A stretch of 64,000 bases of DNA from assembly GCA_022984795.1 (NCBI GenBank), contig JALIHJ010000025.1, positions 62,001 through 126,000 of the forward strand, written 5' to 3'. The position numbers and the translations under genes are program-made. Origin of the DNA: Fabrea salina. Its lineage: Eukaryota > Ciliophora > Heterotrichea > Heterotrichida > Fabreidae. Under the pieces are notes generated by a model. It ran no database searches and had not been told where the DNA came from. It was given only the letters and a program-made list of their open reading frames with translations. This document shows positions 18,713 through 28,294 of the stretch, in pieces (the stretch's first letter is position 1; each line of letters begins with the position of its first letter).

Positions 18713-19816
18713 ATGTCTGCGAAAGAAGAAACCCTTAAATGCCGCGAAATCATAGAAATGTTTACAGAACCCCTTAAAGAAACCCAGCACTCCAAAGTGC
18801 CTGAAAGTAACTTTATCAAACGAAGAAAAATAAGTGATGTACCTAAAACTCCTCCGGTGCAAGAAACTAAACTCTCTGCTAAGACTCCTTGCAAGTCCAG
18901 AGGCCCCTTTAGCATCTGGGAAGAGTTTGAAGTGTCCAGGTACGATAGTGACTTCACAGACATGGAAGTCATTGGAAGTGGGGACTTTGGGACTGTCTAC
19001 AGAGCCAAGCACAGACTGGACCAGATGTTTTACGCTGTGAAAGAAATCAGGATAGAGCCAAAACCCCAAATTTCTGTAAACAGGGCGCTCCAAGAAGCCT
19101 TGGCTTTAGCTGCTTCCTCTAGCTGGGATGACAATGTCTACATCATTCGGTACCACAACGTGTGGCTGGAGCAGAACTCCTTGTTCTTGTCGATGGAGTT
19201 GTGTGACTGCTCTTTATCTAAGTACATTGAAAGGTCACGGGACGTTTCAGAACAACTTTTGAAAAAAATCATGAGGGACGTTTGCAAGGGCTTGGAAAAA
19301 CTCCACAGAAGTAATATCGTGCACTTAGACATCAAAGCTGAAAATATTTTGTTCAGCTTTACTCATAAATTCAAACTTGCAGATTTAGGACTGGCCCGAA
19401 TCACTACTAACTTGGTGGGCGAAATCCCAGAAGGGGACTCTAGGTACTTAGCTCCTGAGTTGCTTGAGTTTGTTGACCATAAGGTTCTTGACTTGACCAA
19501 AGCAGACATCTTTTCTCTGGGAGCTACTATTCTTGAGATCCTTAGTGAGAAGCCACTGCCTTCTAGAGGAACTGAGTGGCACAAACTCAGAGAAGGGTCT
19601 TTTTCAGTGCCTAACCATTTTTCTCACGGATTCAAAACTGCTCTTACGAGAATGCTTGCTAAAGACCCTAGTCAGCGCCCTTCAGCTTCTGAGTTGCTCA
19701 ATACTTACCTTTTGTCTGAGTCCAAACAGCTCTTACAGGGGTACAGGCACTATACACACCTACTCCACCAGCAACTCCGAGCAAAGCCTTATAAAAAGCG
19801 GAAGCTTTCTGTGTAA
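18713..19816 (+). CDS. WEE1: WEE1-family CDK inhibitory kinase
   Basis: 367 residues. A short phospho-site-rich N-terminus (about 1-70, several S/T-P sites) precedes a WEE1-type kinase domain: GSGDFGTVYRAKHRLDQMFYAVKEI, then NVYIIRYHNVWLEQNSLFLSMELC in two blocks, HLDIKAENI catalytic loop, ADLGLAR (DLG rather than DFG is normal for WEE1) and EGDSRYLAPE. WEE1 phosphorylates Tyr15 of mitotic CDK and blocks early division. MYT1 is the nearest alternative; no membrane segment is seen, which favours WEE1. The RPN11 start lies 3 bases after this stop. Confidence 0.9.
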   Translation: MSAKEETLKCREIIEMFTEPLKETQHSKVPESNFIKRRKISDVPKTPPVQETKLSAKTPCKSRGPFSIWEEFEVSRYDSDFTDMEVIGSGDFGTVYRAKHRLDQMFYAVKEIRIEPKPQISVNRALQEALALAASSSWDDNVYIIRYHNVWLEQNSLFLSMELCDCSLSKYIERSRDVSEQLLKKIMRDVCKGLEKLHRSNIVHLDIKAENILFSFTHKFKLADLGLARITTNLVGEIPEGDSRYLAPELLEFVDHKVLDLTKADIFSLGATILEILSEKPLPSRGTEWHKLREGSFSVPNHFSHGFKTALTRMLAKDPSQRPSASELLNTYLLSESKQLLQGYRHYTHLLHQQLRAKPYKKRKLSV

Positions 19817-19819
19817 TAA

Positions 19820-20746
19820 ATGGATTTGTCAAGGTTACTTCAAGGAGGTATGATGGGACGCCCAGCTGCAGCAGGAGACATGAAGATGGTAGACACTGCT
19901 GAGCAAATTTACATATCTTCACTGGCCTTGCTGAAGATGCTCAAGCATGGACGTGCAGGAGTTCCTTTGGAAGTAATGGGGTTGATGCTTGGAGAGCTTG
20001 TTGACGACTACACTGTAAGAGTAGTTGACGTCTTTGCTATGCCTCAATCGGGAACTGGAGTGAGTGTCGAGAGTATTGACGAAGCCTTTCAAATAGAAAT
20101 GACTGAGATGCTTAAACAGACTGGCAGGGGCGAAACAGTGGTGGGTTGGTACCACTCACACCCTGGATTTGGGTGTTGGCTTTCAGGAGTAGATATGAAC
20201 ACCCAACAAAGTTTTGAACAGCAGTTAGGAAGAGCTGTAGCTGTGGTAGTCGACCCCATTCAGAGTGTGCGCGGTAAAGTGGTGCTGGACGCTTTCAGAC
20301 TTATAGATCCACAACTCATCATGAGGGGAATGGAACCCCGCCAAACTACTTCTAACGTTGGGCACCTGACTAAGCCAAGCATCACTGCACTTCTCCATGG
20401 ACTAAACAGGCATTACTACTCAATGGCAATCAACTACAGGAAAAACGAGTTAGAGCAGTCCATGCTTCTTAACTTGCAAAAACAAAAGTGGGTGAAGGGA
20501 CTTAAACTCGAAGACTTCAACAAGCGCGAAGAAGACAACTTGAAGACCATAGAAGAAATGCTTTCGTTGCTGGACACCTACAACAAGTGGATCCAAGAAG
20601 AGATGAAAAAGTCCAAGCAAGAAATGATAGTGAGTACTGTGGGCAAACTTGACCCCAAAAAGAGACTTGAGAGTGACGTTGAGAACTTGCTAACTGACAA
20701 TATTCTGCACTCTCTTTCTTCTATGATAGACACTGTCATTTTCTAG
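19820..20746 (+). CDS. RPN11: RPN11/PSMD14 proteasome deubiquitinase
   Basis: 308 residues, close to the 306-310 usual for the family. The JAMM zinc-metalloprotease motif is intact around 108-126 ([17 protein letters not shown], with both histidines, the serine and the aspartate). RPN11 sits in the 19S lid and cuts ubiquitin chains from substrates as they enter the proteasome. The N-terminus MDLSRLL lacks the usual longer MERL...G leader but keeps the following GG and [20 protein letters not shown] block. It ends in TAG. Start: TAAATG 3 bases after WEE1. Confidence 0.95.
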   Translation: MDLSRLLQGGMMGRPAAAGDMKMVDTAEQIYISSLALLKMLKHGRAGVPLEVMGLMLGELVDDYTVRVVDVFAMPQSGTGVSVESIDEAFQIEMTEMLKQTGRGETVVGWYHSHPGFGCWLSGVDMNTQQSFEQQLGRAVAVVVDPIQSVRGKVVLDAFRLIDPQLIMRGMEPRQTTSNVGHLTKPSITALLHGLNRHYYSMAINYRKNELEQSMLLNLQKQKWVKGLKLEDFNKREEDNLKTIEEMLSLLDTYNKWIQEEMKKSKQEMIVSTVGKLDPKKRLESDVENLLTDNILHSLSSMIDTVIF

Positions 20747-20762
20747 GGAGTAATAGTTAAAT

Positions 20763-21089
20763 TTACCTTTTAAGATACTCTTTCATTGACTTAAAGCCTT
20801 CTCTAGCACTTGAGTAAACCTCTTTTCCGAAGTTTTTTATGGAGTTTTTTACACTAGTTTTTGGGAGGTTTTGCAAGGGTTCTTGGTGGTGAGTGGTAGG
20901 TTGTTGGATTTTAGTTGCTATTTCAGAAGTTGGAGTTTCAGGAAGGTGTTCTAAAAACTGCAGAGTGGTTTGCTCAAGGTTAGTGTTGATGTCCTCAAAC
21001 TTAGGAGGGTCTTGAAGCAGTTCTGCAGGGAACTCGAAAAGCTGAGTGTTGATGTTGATGTACTGGATAGTTTCTGAGAGTTCTTGCAT
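20763..21089 (-). CDS. Small hydrophilic helical protein, unknown
   Basis: 108 residues. A glutamate/leucine-rich N-terminal part, a PTTHH turn and a basic amphipathic C-terminal helix (KNFGKEVYSSAREGFKSMKEYLKR-like, about 85-108) are visible. No family recognised. It lies between RPN11 (convergent, 16 bases) and another unknown minus-strand gene (14 bases), and the tight fit supports a real gene. Confidence 0.6.
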   Translation of the reverse strand: MQELSETIQYININTQLFEFPAELLQDPPKFEDINTNLEQTTLQFLEHLPETPTSEIATKIQQPTTHHQEPLQNLPKTSVKNSIKNFGKEVYSSAREGFKSMKEYLKR

Positions 21090-21103
21090 TTTTATATAAG
21101 TAG

Positions 21104-21631
21104 CTAGTTACTTAATAGAGAAGAGAAATACTGGTAAAGCTGCTCTTCAAGTTGAGTCTGTTGCTCCTGGTTCATAGGTCGCGACATGTTAGGGTAGTTG
21201 AGGCCAAAAGCCTCTATTTTAGCAGCCACTTGCTGCACGTAGTTGTAGGACTTACTAGCATCCTCCCAGTTGGTGACTTTAGTAAACAAGGGTTGGCCTG
21301 GAGTGGGCGCGGTGTAGTTGAGATGGTTGATTAGTATTTCTTGGCAGTGGTCTGTGGGATAGTCATTTTGAGTTAGTCTCCAGCATTTGGCTAGTTCCCT
21401 TCCACTGTGAAACCTCAAGTACCCAAAAATCCCCCTTGTGAGTCGCTGTGCCAAAGCGAATTCTTGGTTCTGTTCTTTAGAAAACTCTGGACGCAGCCTG
21501 TTGAAATGGAACCTCCACATTTCGTAAAACTGTGCTTTATTTAAGTGGCGGGAGTGGAGAACTCTGCCTTTTCGTTCGTCGTAGATTAGGAAGTCGTTGA
21601 AGGAGTTAAGTAGAGTTCCGTATTCTTGCAT
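21104..21631 (-). CDS. Unknown protein, tryptophan/tyrosine-rich helical
   Basis: 175 residues, with many aromatic residues (MWRFHFNRLRPEF, FGYLRFHSGRELAKCWRLT). No signal peptide or membrane segment. The gene fits its gap precisely, with TAAATG start context. I do not recognise the family; a mitochondrial or ribosome-associated role cannot be shown. Confidence 0.65.
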   Translation of the reverse strand: MQEYGTLLNSFNDFLIYDERKGRVLHSRHLNKAQFYEMWRFHFNRLRPEFSKEQNQEFALAQRLTRGIFGYLRFHSGRELAKCWRLTQNDYPTDHCQEILINHLNYTAPTPGQPLFTKVTNWEDASKSYNYVQQVAAKIEAFGLNYPNMSRPMNQEQQTQLEEQLYQYFSSLLSN

Positions 21632-21659
21632 TTATAAATGGACTTAAGGTTAAATAGAA

Positions 21660-24600
21660 TTAAGTGTTTTCTTCGAGAGGTTGGTTTCGGTTTCTTCTGA
21701 AGAACAAGAGCACGTCGTTTTTGGATTTTTTGCAGGATTCTGGGTCCTGGACTACTTCGGTTTCTTCTTGGACTTTTTCTTCTTCTCGGATTCTTGCTTG
21801 TTCTCTTCTTCTTTCAATCATTTCTTTGCTTTTTTTGGCGATTTGTTTTATTGTTTGAGCCAGGCTCAAAAAGAAGTGGATTATAAAGATGATGATTTGG
21901 AAAGCCATGAGGCAGAGAATGAGTATTTTGGTGACTAGTTCAATGGTGTCTTTGGGCTTGTCTTCAATTTCCATGTGCAGAAGTCCTACTAGACTGAACA
22001 CAACTACTATTCCGATCTCCACAACTATGTTAGAGAACAGAATTATGTTTTCGGCAAAGGGCTTGTACATGATTATAAACGCTACGTTCAAGCAGCTGTG
22101 AGTAATGTTGATCATGGTTTGGAACACCACTGAGTGGGACAGAAACACTTGGTTGAGTATATAAACTACTCTTCTCAAAAAGAAGTAGGAGTAAAACTGC
22201 ATACTGATCAGTCCGTTTTTGCCTTTGAACTCGTAAAAGAAGCTTCCCCAGACTTCGAAGAGGTCTGAGTCTTCGTTAAGGATCTTTTCTTTGTTTCTGT
22301 TTGAAAAGAATATTAAGAAGATGGGGGACACAAACATCAGTAAAGAAAACGTACTTGCTAGCACTGAGTCAGTCAAGCATATTCCAGTTTCACAGCCTAT
22401 GTAGAAAAAGTTGATCACACAGGCAAAACCTATTTCTAGGTAGGACTGTATCCACCATCTAATGAACACGTTGAACCTGAACTGACCCAGCAGTTTCTTG
22501 AACTTGTTCCTCATGCCTTCAAAGCACACTTTCGACAGAAGATACACTACAGGAATGGCTAGCAAGAAAATAACAAGCATCTGAATGAGTTTGCCAGAGT
22601 TTAGTAGAAAAGAACTAGACTCAAAACCTACTGTTTGCATTGACTCTGAAGGCTTTTCAGCTTCGTCTTCAATGAAGAGTTCAAAAGCATTAGGCAGTAT
22701 GTTGTAGTCTTGGAAGCCCACTAAGAAGTCCACGAGTGAAGAACTTATGTTGTAGTTGCCAACCGGAATAAAAGATATGATTTGAATAGTGTTGATCAAA
22801 CTCCAAGCACTCGAAGGGTTGGACATCAAAGCTGTTCCCACTGCCACAGTCGAAGCTGTTCCTATTTGTCCCACTGCTGCTGTCATTGCCCCAGCTTCTT
22901 GTTTTTCTTTGCTGGCAAAAAGAGTCCCCGATACACTGTCTTGGCCTAGAAGGTTCTCAGACTCAGACTGGATGCTGGAAGGGTTGTAAAAGATGACTTC
23001 TACTTTCTGGCCTTCTTCTATGGGGTCTTGGCACTTAAGTGAGATAAAGTACTTGTTGGGTTTTTGCTTTTCGTAAGTGAAGGAACAGGTTGTGCCTTCT
23101 ACCTTTACATTGAAGTCCAAAAGTTCCAGGTCGTTTTCTAGGTTTTCTGAGAAAATTAGAAACAAGCTGTTGTTTTCAGTCACTTCTAGAGCCACGCTGA
23201 AGTAGTTGCTTTCTTTGCAGGTTGCTTCTTCTTTTTTGAAGTTTTGGTTGCACACACAGTTCCCTGAATCGTCCACTGAAGCATTCGGAACACAGGTCAA
23301 ACACTTAGTTTGAGTACAGGTTTCACAGAGCTCAGAACACTCAACACAAGTTGCGTCTTGGTAGTAGTAGCCCTGGTTGCAAGTGCAAGTTGTGGAGTCT
23401 AGAAAAGAGTTAGCAGGACACACACAGTCGCCAGAGTCTTGGTAAGCATTAGTTGCTGTGCAGTCAATGCAGTTAGGATCCTCTTTGGTAGAACATCTTT
23501 GGCAGGTAGCTGTGCAGGGAGTGCAAGTTAAACCTGAAGGGTCTGAGTTGTAGTAGCCATCTTCACACACACAGGCACTGTCGTAGAGTGAGGAGTTGGC
23601 TGGACAAACTTTGCACTCACAAGAAGTTCCAGAACAAACTATTCCTTCTCCAGGATTGCAGAGACATTCTCCTCCTGATAAAGAGGCACCAGTAGGGCAC
23701 ACACAGTCTCCACCAGAGTCTTGGTAAGCATTAGTTACTGTGCAGTCAATGCAGTTAGAGTCTTCCTTAGTAGAGCACCTTTGGCAACCAGTAGTGCAGG
23801 GAGTGCAAGTCAAACCTGAAGGGTCTGAGTTGTAGTAACCATCTTCGCACACACAAGTGCTGTCGTAAGGTGATGAATTGGCTGGGCACACGCAGTCTCC
23901 AGTAGCATCGTTAGAAGCATGGGTTACTGTGCAACTTACACTGCAATTAGGATCATCCACAGGGCACCTTCCACAGTCAGTAGTGCACTGAGTGCAAGTC
24001 AAACCTGAAAGGTCTGAGTTGTAATAACCATCTTCACACACACAAGTGCTGTCGTAAGGTGATGAATTGGCTGGGCACACGCAGTCTCCAGTAGCATCGT
24101 TAGAAGCATGGGTTACTCTGCAATTTACAGTGCAATCAGGGCTGTCTGCCGGACATCTTTCGCAGCCAGTGGTGCATACTTGACAATCTAGCCCACCAGG
24201 ATTCGAATTGTAGTAGCCACTTTGACATACACAAGCAGTGCTATAAGCCGATGAATTGGGTGGGCACACACAGTCTCCGTCAGAATTAGTTATAGCACGG
24301 TCGGTTGTACAATCAATACAGCCAGGGCTATCTATATCACTGCACCTTTCGCAGGAAGTAGTGCAGGAAGTACAGGTTAGCCCACTTGAAGCCGAGTTAT
24401 AATACCCATCTTCACAAACACATTTGTTGTTATAAGGCGATGAATGATCCGGGCACACACAGTCTCCGTTAGAATCTTGGGAGGCATACTCAATGAGGCA
24501 TTCTATGCAGTTTATGTCTTCTTTGTCCGAAGGATCAGTGCACCTTTGACATCCAGTAGTGCAAGCACTGCAAGTCACTCCAGTTGAAGCTGAATTATAG

Positions 24601-25106
24601 AAGTTGTTTTCACATACACATGTATCATCATAAGGTGAAGAATTATCCGGACACACACAGTCTCCACCATCGTTATAAGCATGAGTTACTTCACAAGCTA
24701 CAATACAATTAGGATCATCTATGGGGCACCTTGTACACTTAGTAGTGCATTGTTGGCAACTAAGAGTATCAGTACCAACATTAAAATAATTATCTTCGCA
24801 AACACATACTAAATTGTAAGCAGAAGAATTGTCAGGGCATGCAGCACAGGTAGTACCAGTCCATGCGTCTGACCCCGAGCAGTTTGGAATACAGCATTCG
24901 TCTGCAGAATTAGGATCAGGAGTGCATTCTGAAAAACATTGCTTAGCTGAACCACCATCACAGTCAACTTGAGCACTATTTCCATTCCCTGGGTTGTCAC
25001 AGCAGTTCTTTATAGTTGTGCTAGGACAATCAATACCCGAATTGCCATTATTTGAAAGTCCATTCCAAAGTAAAAATCCTAGTACGAGAAACAGTTTAAC
25101 ACCCAT
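21660..25106 (-). CDS. Large cysteine-rich surface protein with multi-pass C-terminus
   Basis: 1148 residues. A signal peptide (about 1-18) is followed by about nine cysteine-rich units to residue 620, based on CVCP-NSSPYDSTCVCEDGYYNS-like EGF/furin-type motifs with CxxC pairs. A beta-rich stretch (about 630-735; ENLENDLELLDFNVKV, then EGQKVEVIFYNPSS) comes next, then about seven to nine hydrophobic helices (about 745-1090) and a basic, charged cytosolic tail. Ciliates have large families of such receptor-like or adhesive proteins with unknown ligands. A plasma-membrane location is inferred. The repeat units are also visible at DNA level (see the repeat entry). Confidence 0.85.
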   Translation of the reverse strand: MGVKLFLVLGFLLWNGLSNNGNSGIDCPSTTIKNCCDNPGNGNSAQVDCDGGSAKQCFSECTPDPNSADECCIPNCSGSDAWTGTTCAACPDNSSAYNLVCVCEDNYFNVGTDTLSCQQCTTKCTRCPIDDPNCIVACEVTHAYNDGGDCVCPDNSSPYDDTCVCENNFYNSASTGVTCSACTTGCQRCTDPSDKEDINCIECLIEYASQDSNGDCVCPDHSSPYNNKCVCEDGYYNSASSGLTCTSCTTSCERCSDIDSPGCIDCTTDRAITNSDGDCVCPPNSSAYSTACVCQSGYYNSNPGGLDCQVCTTGCERCPADSPDCTVNCRVTHASNDATGDCVCPANSSPYDSTCVCEDGYYNSDLSGLTCTQCTTDCGRCPVDDPNCSVSCTVTHASNDATGDCVCPANSSPYDSTCVCEDGYYNSDPSGLTCTPCTTGCQRCSTKEDSNCIDCTVTNAYQDSGGDCVCPTGASLSGGECLCNPGEGIVCSGTSCECKVCPANSSLYDSACVCEDGYYNSDPSGLTCTPCTATCQRCSTKEDPNCIDCTATNAYQDSGDCVCPANSFLDSTTCTCNQGYYYQDATCVECSELCETCTQTKCLTCVPNASVDDSGNCVCNQNFKKEEATCKESNYFSVALEVTENNSLFLIFSENLENDLELLDFNVKVEGTTCSFTYEKQKPNKYFISLKCQDPIEEGQKVEVIFYNPSSIQSESENLLGQDSVSGTLFASKEKQEAGAMTAAVGQIGTASTVAVGTALMSNPSSAWSLINTIQIISFIPVGNYNISSSLVDFLVGFQDYNILPNAFELFIEDEAEKPSESMQTVGFESSSFLLNSGKLIQMLVIFLLAIPVVYLLSKVCFEGMRNKFKKLLGQFRFNVFIRWWIQSYLEIGFACVINFFYIGCETGICLTDSVLASTFSLLMFVSPIFLIFFSNRNKEKILNEDSDLFEVWGSFFYEFKGKNGLISMQFYSYFFLRRVVYILNQVFLSHSVVFQTMINITHSCLNVAFIIMYKPFAENIILFSNIVVEIGIVVVFSLVGLLHMEIEDKPKDTIELVTKILILCLMAFQIIIFIIHFFLSLAQTIKQIAKKSKEMIERRREQARIREEEKVQEETEVVQDPESCKKSKNDVLLFFRRNRNQPLEENT
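23400..24850 (-). repeat. In-frame cysteine-rich tandem repeat array
   Basis: About nine units lie inside the gene at 21660-25106. Two neighbouring units (around 23855-24110) are 189 bases (63 residues) apart and nearly identical at DNA level, including the block encoding HASNDATGDCVCPAN, while outer units are diverged. The near-identical pair looks like a recent unit duplication or gene conversion. Confidence 0.75.
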
Positions 25107-25134
25107 TTATAAATTAACTGAACATAACCCGTTT

Positions 25135-25522
25135 AAACATTAAATCATTATGCAAGAGGACAGGCTTGTAAGGAACATGGAAGCAGATGCCAGCTACAGA
25201 CGGCGCAATCAGGAAGAAGCACATTCTGGAACATTTTCCACAAAGTAGGATTCCAGAAAACTCTTTGAACCAAGGGAATCACTAATCTGCATGCAATCTC
25301 TGAATTAGACAGGCTACAAGAAGAATGAGACCGACCGATAACGAAAAAACTAGAGAAATTCAAGAACTATCAAACTAGAAAAACAAGAAAAAACAGGCCA
25401 AGAACTATAAAGAAGCGGTCATCAGAGAACCAAAACTCAAGAGAAACAAAGCAACACAAAACAACCAAAATTCAGCCAAAGACTCATAAGGCTAAGAATT
25501 CACATGATGAATAAAACATTAA
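25135..25522 (+). mobile_element. Decayed LINE 3' fragment
   Basis: The body is a degraded relative of the LINE 3' end at 34865-35390, in the same orientation. They share blocks such as the one around CTTTGAACCAAGGGAATCAC, and the order of matching blocks is kept over about 350 bases. A 9-base direct repeat AAACATTAA flanks it (25135-25143 and 25514-25522), as left by target-primed insertion. No useful reading frame remains: the C-x2-C of the zinc knuckle is lost and stops interrupt it. The insert lies between two minus-strand genes and harms neither. Confidence 0.72.
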
Positions 25523-25523
25523 G

Positions 25524-26054
25524 TTATTTCTTACAATGTAGACTTTGGATCAGCTTATTGAGTCTTTGCCTTCCGTAGAACAAGCACTTTTCGATGACTC
25601 TTTTTTGCTGAACAAGCCTGTTTAATTGTATTTTTTTCTCGAGTTCAGTCAATTTAGAGGGGTCTTGGTTTATGTCTTTCATAAGCAGCACAAGTGGATC
25701 TTGGTTCTCCTCCTTTTCTATCCAACCGGAATTCACTAGGCCTCTATTAGTTCTTTGTTGATATTCCTTGACTTGCTTCTTTACAGCACTGTAGAACCTG
25801 TTTCTTATGCTATTGCAGTCTCTAGCATTCATTTTCGACCCGATTTTGGCCCAATTAGGACCGAACTTCATGTAGAGCTGCATTAGTGTTTGGTCTTCGC
25901 GCATTGACCACTCTGCTTTTCTAGAACAACTACTTTTAAGCTCCTCAGAGTCTGTCGAAGTGCAACCACTGCACTGTTGTTCTTGAAAGGAGACCAGTTC
26001 TCCAAATGCTTCTTGGAAACTTGGAAGGCTTTTATGAGGTTTCAGTTCTTTCAT
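25524..26054 (-). CDS. Myb/SANT-domain protein
   Basis: 176 residues. A Myb/SANT helix-turn-helix is seen at about 48-100 (AEWSMREDQTLMQLYMKFGPNWAKIG, then RDCNSIRNRFYSAVKK), with tryptophans at the usual spacing. It has a serine/cysteine-rich N-terminus and a basic C-terminus. A single repeat suits DNA or chromatin binding; target unknown. The stop codon lies against the target-site repeat of the old LINE insert. Confidence 0.75.
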   Translation of the reverse strand: MKELKPHKSLPSFQEAFGELVSFQEQQCSGCTSTDSEELKSSCSRKAEWSMREDQTLMQLYMKFGPNWAKIGSKMNARDCNSIRNRFYSAVKKQVKEYQQRTNRGLVNSGWIEKEENQDPLVLLMKDINQDPSKLTELEKKIQLNRLVQQKRVIEKCLFYGRQRLNKLIQSLHCKK

Positions 26055-26149
26055 TTTTTAACTATTAAATCTAGAGTGTGATTATTAGATCCATTTTACA
26101 ACGGCTAACAAATCAACACTCCCAAGCCTAGCTTTACTCTAGTTACAGG

Positions 26150-27815
26150 TTAAAGAGGTTGTATAATACTAAGGTACTTTCTGGGGACGTAGATGTTTTT
26201 TAGGTCAAGGCTAGAAATCTTTCCGTTTTGGAGGGCTTCTGATAAAGCCGGTTGCTGCTAGCTCTCCTAAAGTATCGCCTTTTAAGCTGAGTTTCTCAAG
26301 ACTCGGGGCAACCTCTAGAACTTCTTTGATAAACTCATCGGCCGTGTCGGCAAAAACCAGTGTCATCTTTTTTAGGTTCTGATTTAAGCTTAAACTTCTA
26401 AACAGCTCCTTAAGGGTGTAGTTCCTCACTCTGAAGGCAACTACTCTCTCGTGGCTGAGTTTAATGGTAAGTTTTTGGAAGTCAATTGGTTGAGAAAAGT
26501 AGTAATCCAAAAACTCTCCGCTCTTTAAGTCATTGCTCTCTAAAACAAGCTTAGTATAAGACTTGTTGACTGCTAGTTTGCACACTAAGAGCAAGCTATC
26601 CTCAATGACTCTGAAATCTCTCTGATTGGTCATTGCTTTTAAGTCGTAAAGCTTCTTATTGTCCACCCATTTAACTCCTCTTGCAAAAAGGTAAGAAACT
26701 AGCTCTTGGAACAAATAAGTGTTAAAGTCATAGAGTCCAATGAACTCCCTAAACACTTTTGAAGTTACCTTTGAAGTTTGCTTTTTGAGCTGGACTTTAT
26801 TGAACTCTTCTAAGTTGCCGTAGTTCACAGAGTAAACAAGTAAGTTAAAGAACTCACTTAAACAGCTCCTAGGAATACCTGGAAAAACTAAGCATAGCTG
26901 GCTAACTTGGCTATTCAAAAGTAGCTTCCAAACCTCCATAGACGTTTCAGGTTTGTTTGGCTCTTGAAAGTGTCTTGGGAAATGCAATGAAAGGTTCCAC
27001 TTGAACTTTTGAATGTTTGAAGACTTAACAGCAGCGGCTACACTCACTAATGCTTCTGACTGCAGTGAAAAGTGAAGCGCAAAGTAATCTTGGACTTGCT
27101 TGAAAGGATAAAAAGTTAAGCTTTTAAGTGTTTTGTTGAGTGAAACCGCTTGGGTAAAGGCCGAGTGGAAAACAAGGACCTTGTTGGGAAGTCCAAGAGT
27201 TTCTAATGGGTTAGTTTTTAATAAGTCTATAATATTACGTGCGTTATTTGCAGTTATGTTCAAAGCTTCATTTAGTTTTAGTGACTTCAAGTGTCTAAAA
27301 GTGCACTTGTCAAATAAATCAAAGCTTTTATACAACTTAAGTTCTAAGCTGCTATAAGGCCTTTTTTGATGCTTCAAGCATAAAAGGTTTAAAGTTCTAG
27401 TGAACTTTCCAGGGGTTTTGATTGATAAGGAATTCACAAAAACAACTTCAAGCAAAGCACATACAAGTTTGGTTTCTTGAAAGCACTCAACACTCAGGGA
27501 CTCTAGCTGGTTTACACAACCCATCAAGCTTACCTTCCAAGAATCCTTTGGGTAATTTTGATCACTTTTAATCAGTCTAAGACTAAGTGATTTTAAGCTG
27601 TGGGCTTTCGAAAGCAGCTTCAAAAACCCACTGGGTACTTTTTCGGAGCTTCCACACACAAATATTGGAACTTCTAAATCCAGGCACTTGGACCTACCGA
27701 TTTCTTTTTCAATGAATTCTTTGAAATAAGAACTCACTCCTAAAAGGCCTAGCTTGGCTCGGACACTGAGGTAACTAAGAATCTCCTGCAGAAGGTCTTT
27801 CCTTAAAACCAGCAT
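26150..27815 (-). CDS. F-box-like leucine-rich-repeat protein with one-base frame break near its end
   Basis: The start at 27813-27815 (MLVLRKDLLQEILSYLSVRAK) gives an F-box-like first 45 residues, then an irregular LRR series. The frame ends at TAG 26211-26213 (about 534 residues). A +1 shift near 26249 opens 33 more codons to TAA 26150-26152 that continue the LRR pattern (ALSEALQNGKISSLDLKN), with correct spacing from LEKLSLKG. No 15- or 16-base GT...AG intron fits. This may be a real shift, recent mutation or sequence error. F-box LRR proteins act as SCF ubiquitin-ligase receptors; that role is inferred. Confidence 0.7.
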
Positions 27816-27822
27816 TAAGAAT
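27816..27822. promoter_or_regulatory. 7-base gap between divergent starts
   Basis: Only TAAGAAT separates the F-box/LRR start (27815, minus) from the FAM136A-like start (27823, plus). Promoter and 5' UTR for each must extend into the other's coding sequence. Confidence 0.45.
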
Positions 27823-28290
27823 ATGGACAGTGTGTATGAAGGACCACTGCAACCGAACGACCAAGTGCTGACAGAAGACGTTTCAAACCTACAAACAGAA
27901 GTCCAAAACATGTTGTCTAGAATCCAAGTTCCACACAGAAAGTTACTAGTAAGTTTTACTCAGAAAAGGGCTTTTGAGTGCAGCAGTGACTGCTTCTCAG
28001 TTGAAGAGTTTTCTGTGCAGGAGTCTTCTGACTGCCAAAAGGACTGCTTTAAGTCACTCAACTGGGTCAAGTCGCGCCAAGAAATAGCTTTTGCTCAGTT
28101 CGACGTAAGAACTATTTAGACCATTCTAAATGTTTGCTTGCACTCTTGCACGAAACAAAAGCGCAAAGGTCCTTTTTTGTCGCATGAAGCTTTGATTTGT
28201 TACAAAGACTGCTTAGAAAGGGCCCATGTTACCTTAGAAGACCTAGAACAACACTTAGTTTCTTGCTACAGACAAGCTTTAGCTGAGTAA
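27823..28290 (+). CDS. FAM136A: FAM136A-like twin CX3C protein, one 15-base intron
   Basis: Two exons, 27823-28104 and 28120-28290, give 150 residues; without splicing the frame stops at TAG 28117-28119. Four CX3C motifs are visible: ECSSDCF, DCQKDCF, VCLHSC and ICYKDCL. Four CX3C pairs in a short helical protein with a C-terminal helix match FAM136A (DUF842). FAM136A is a mitochondrial intermembrane-space protein, probably oxidised by the MIA40 pathway; its molecular role is unclear. The downstream MTG1-like gene starts 4 bases after the stop. Confidence 0.82.
28105..28119 (+). other. 15-base intron of FAM136A-like gene
   Basis: Reads GTAAGAACTATTTAG, with A at position 10. Phase 0: unspliced it ends the frame at TAG, spliced it joins AQFD to TILNVCLHSC and restores the third CX3C motif. 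Confidence 0.9.
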
Positions 28291-28294
28291 TAAA

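Noticed and set aside
23400-24850. CRISPR-like array
   Set aside because: The repeats are in-frame protein units of about 63 codons within one gene, without spacers.
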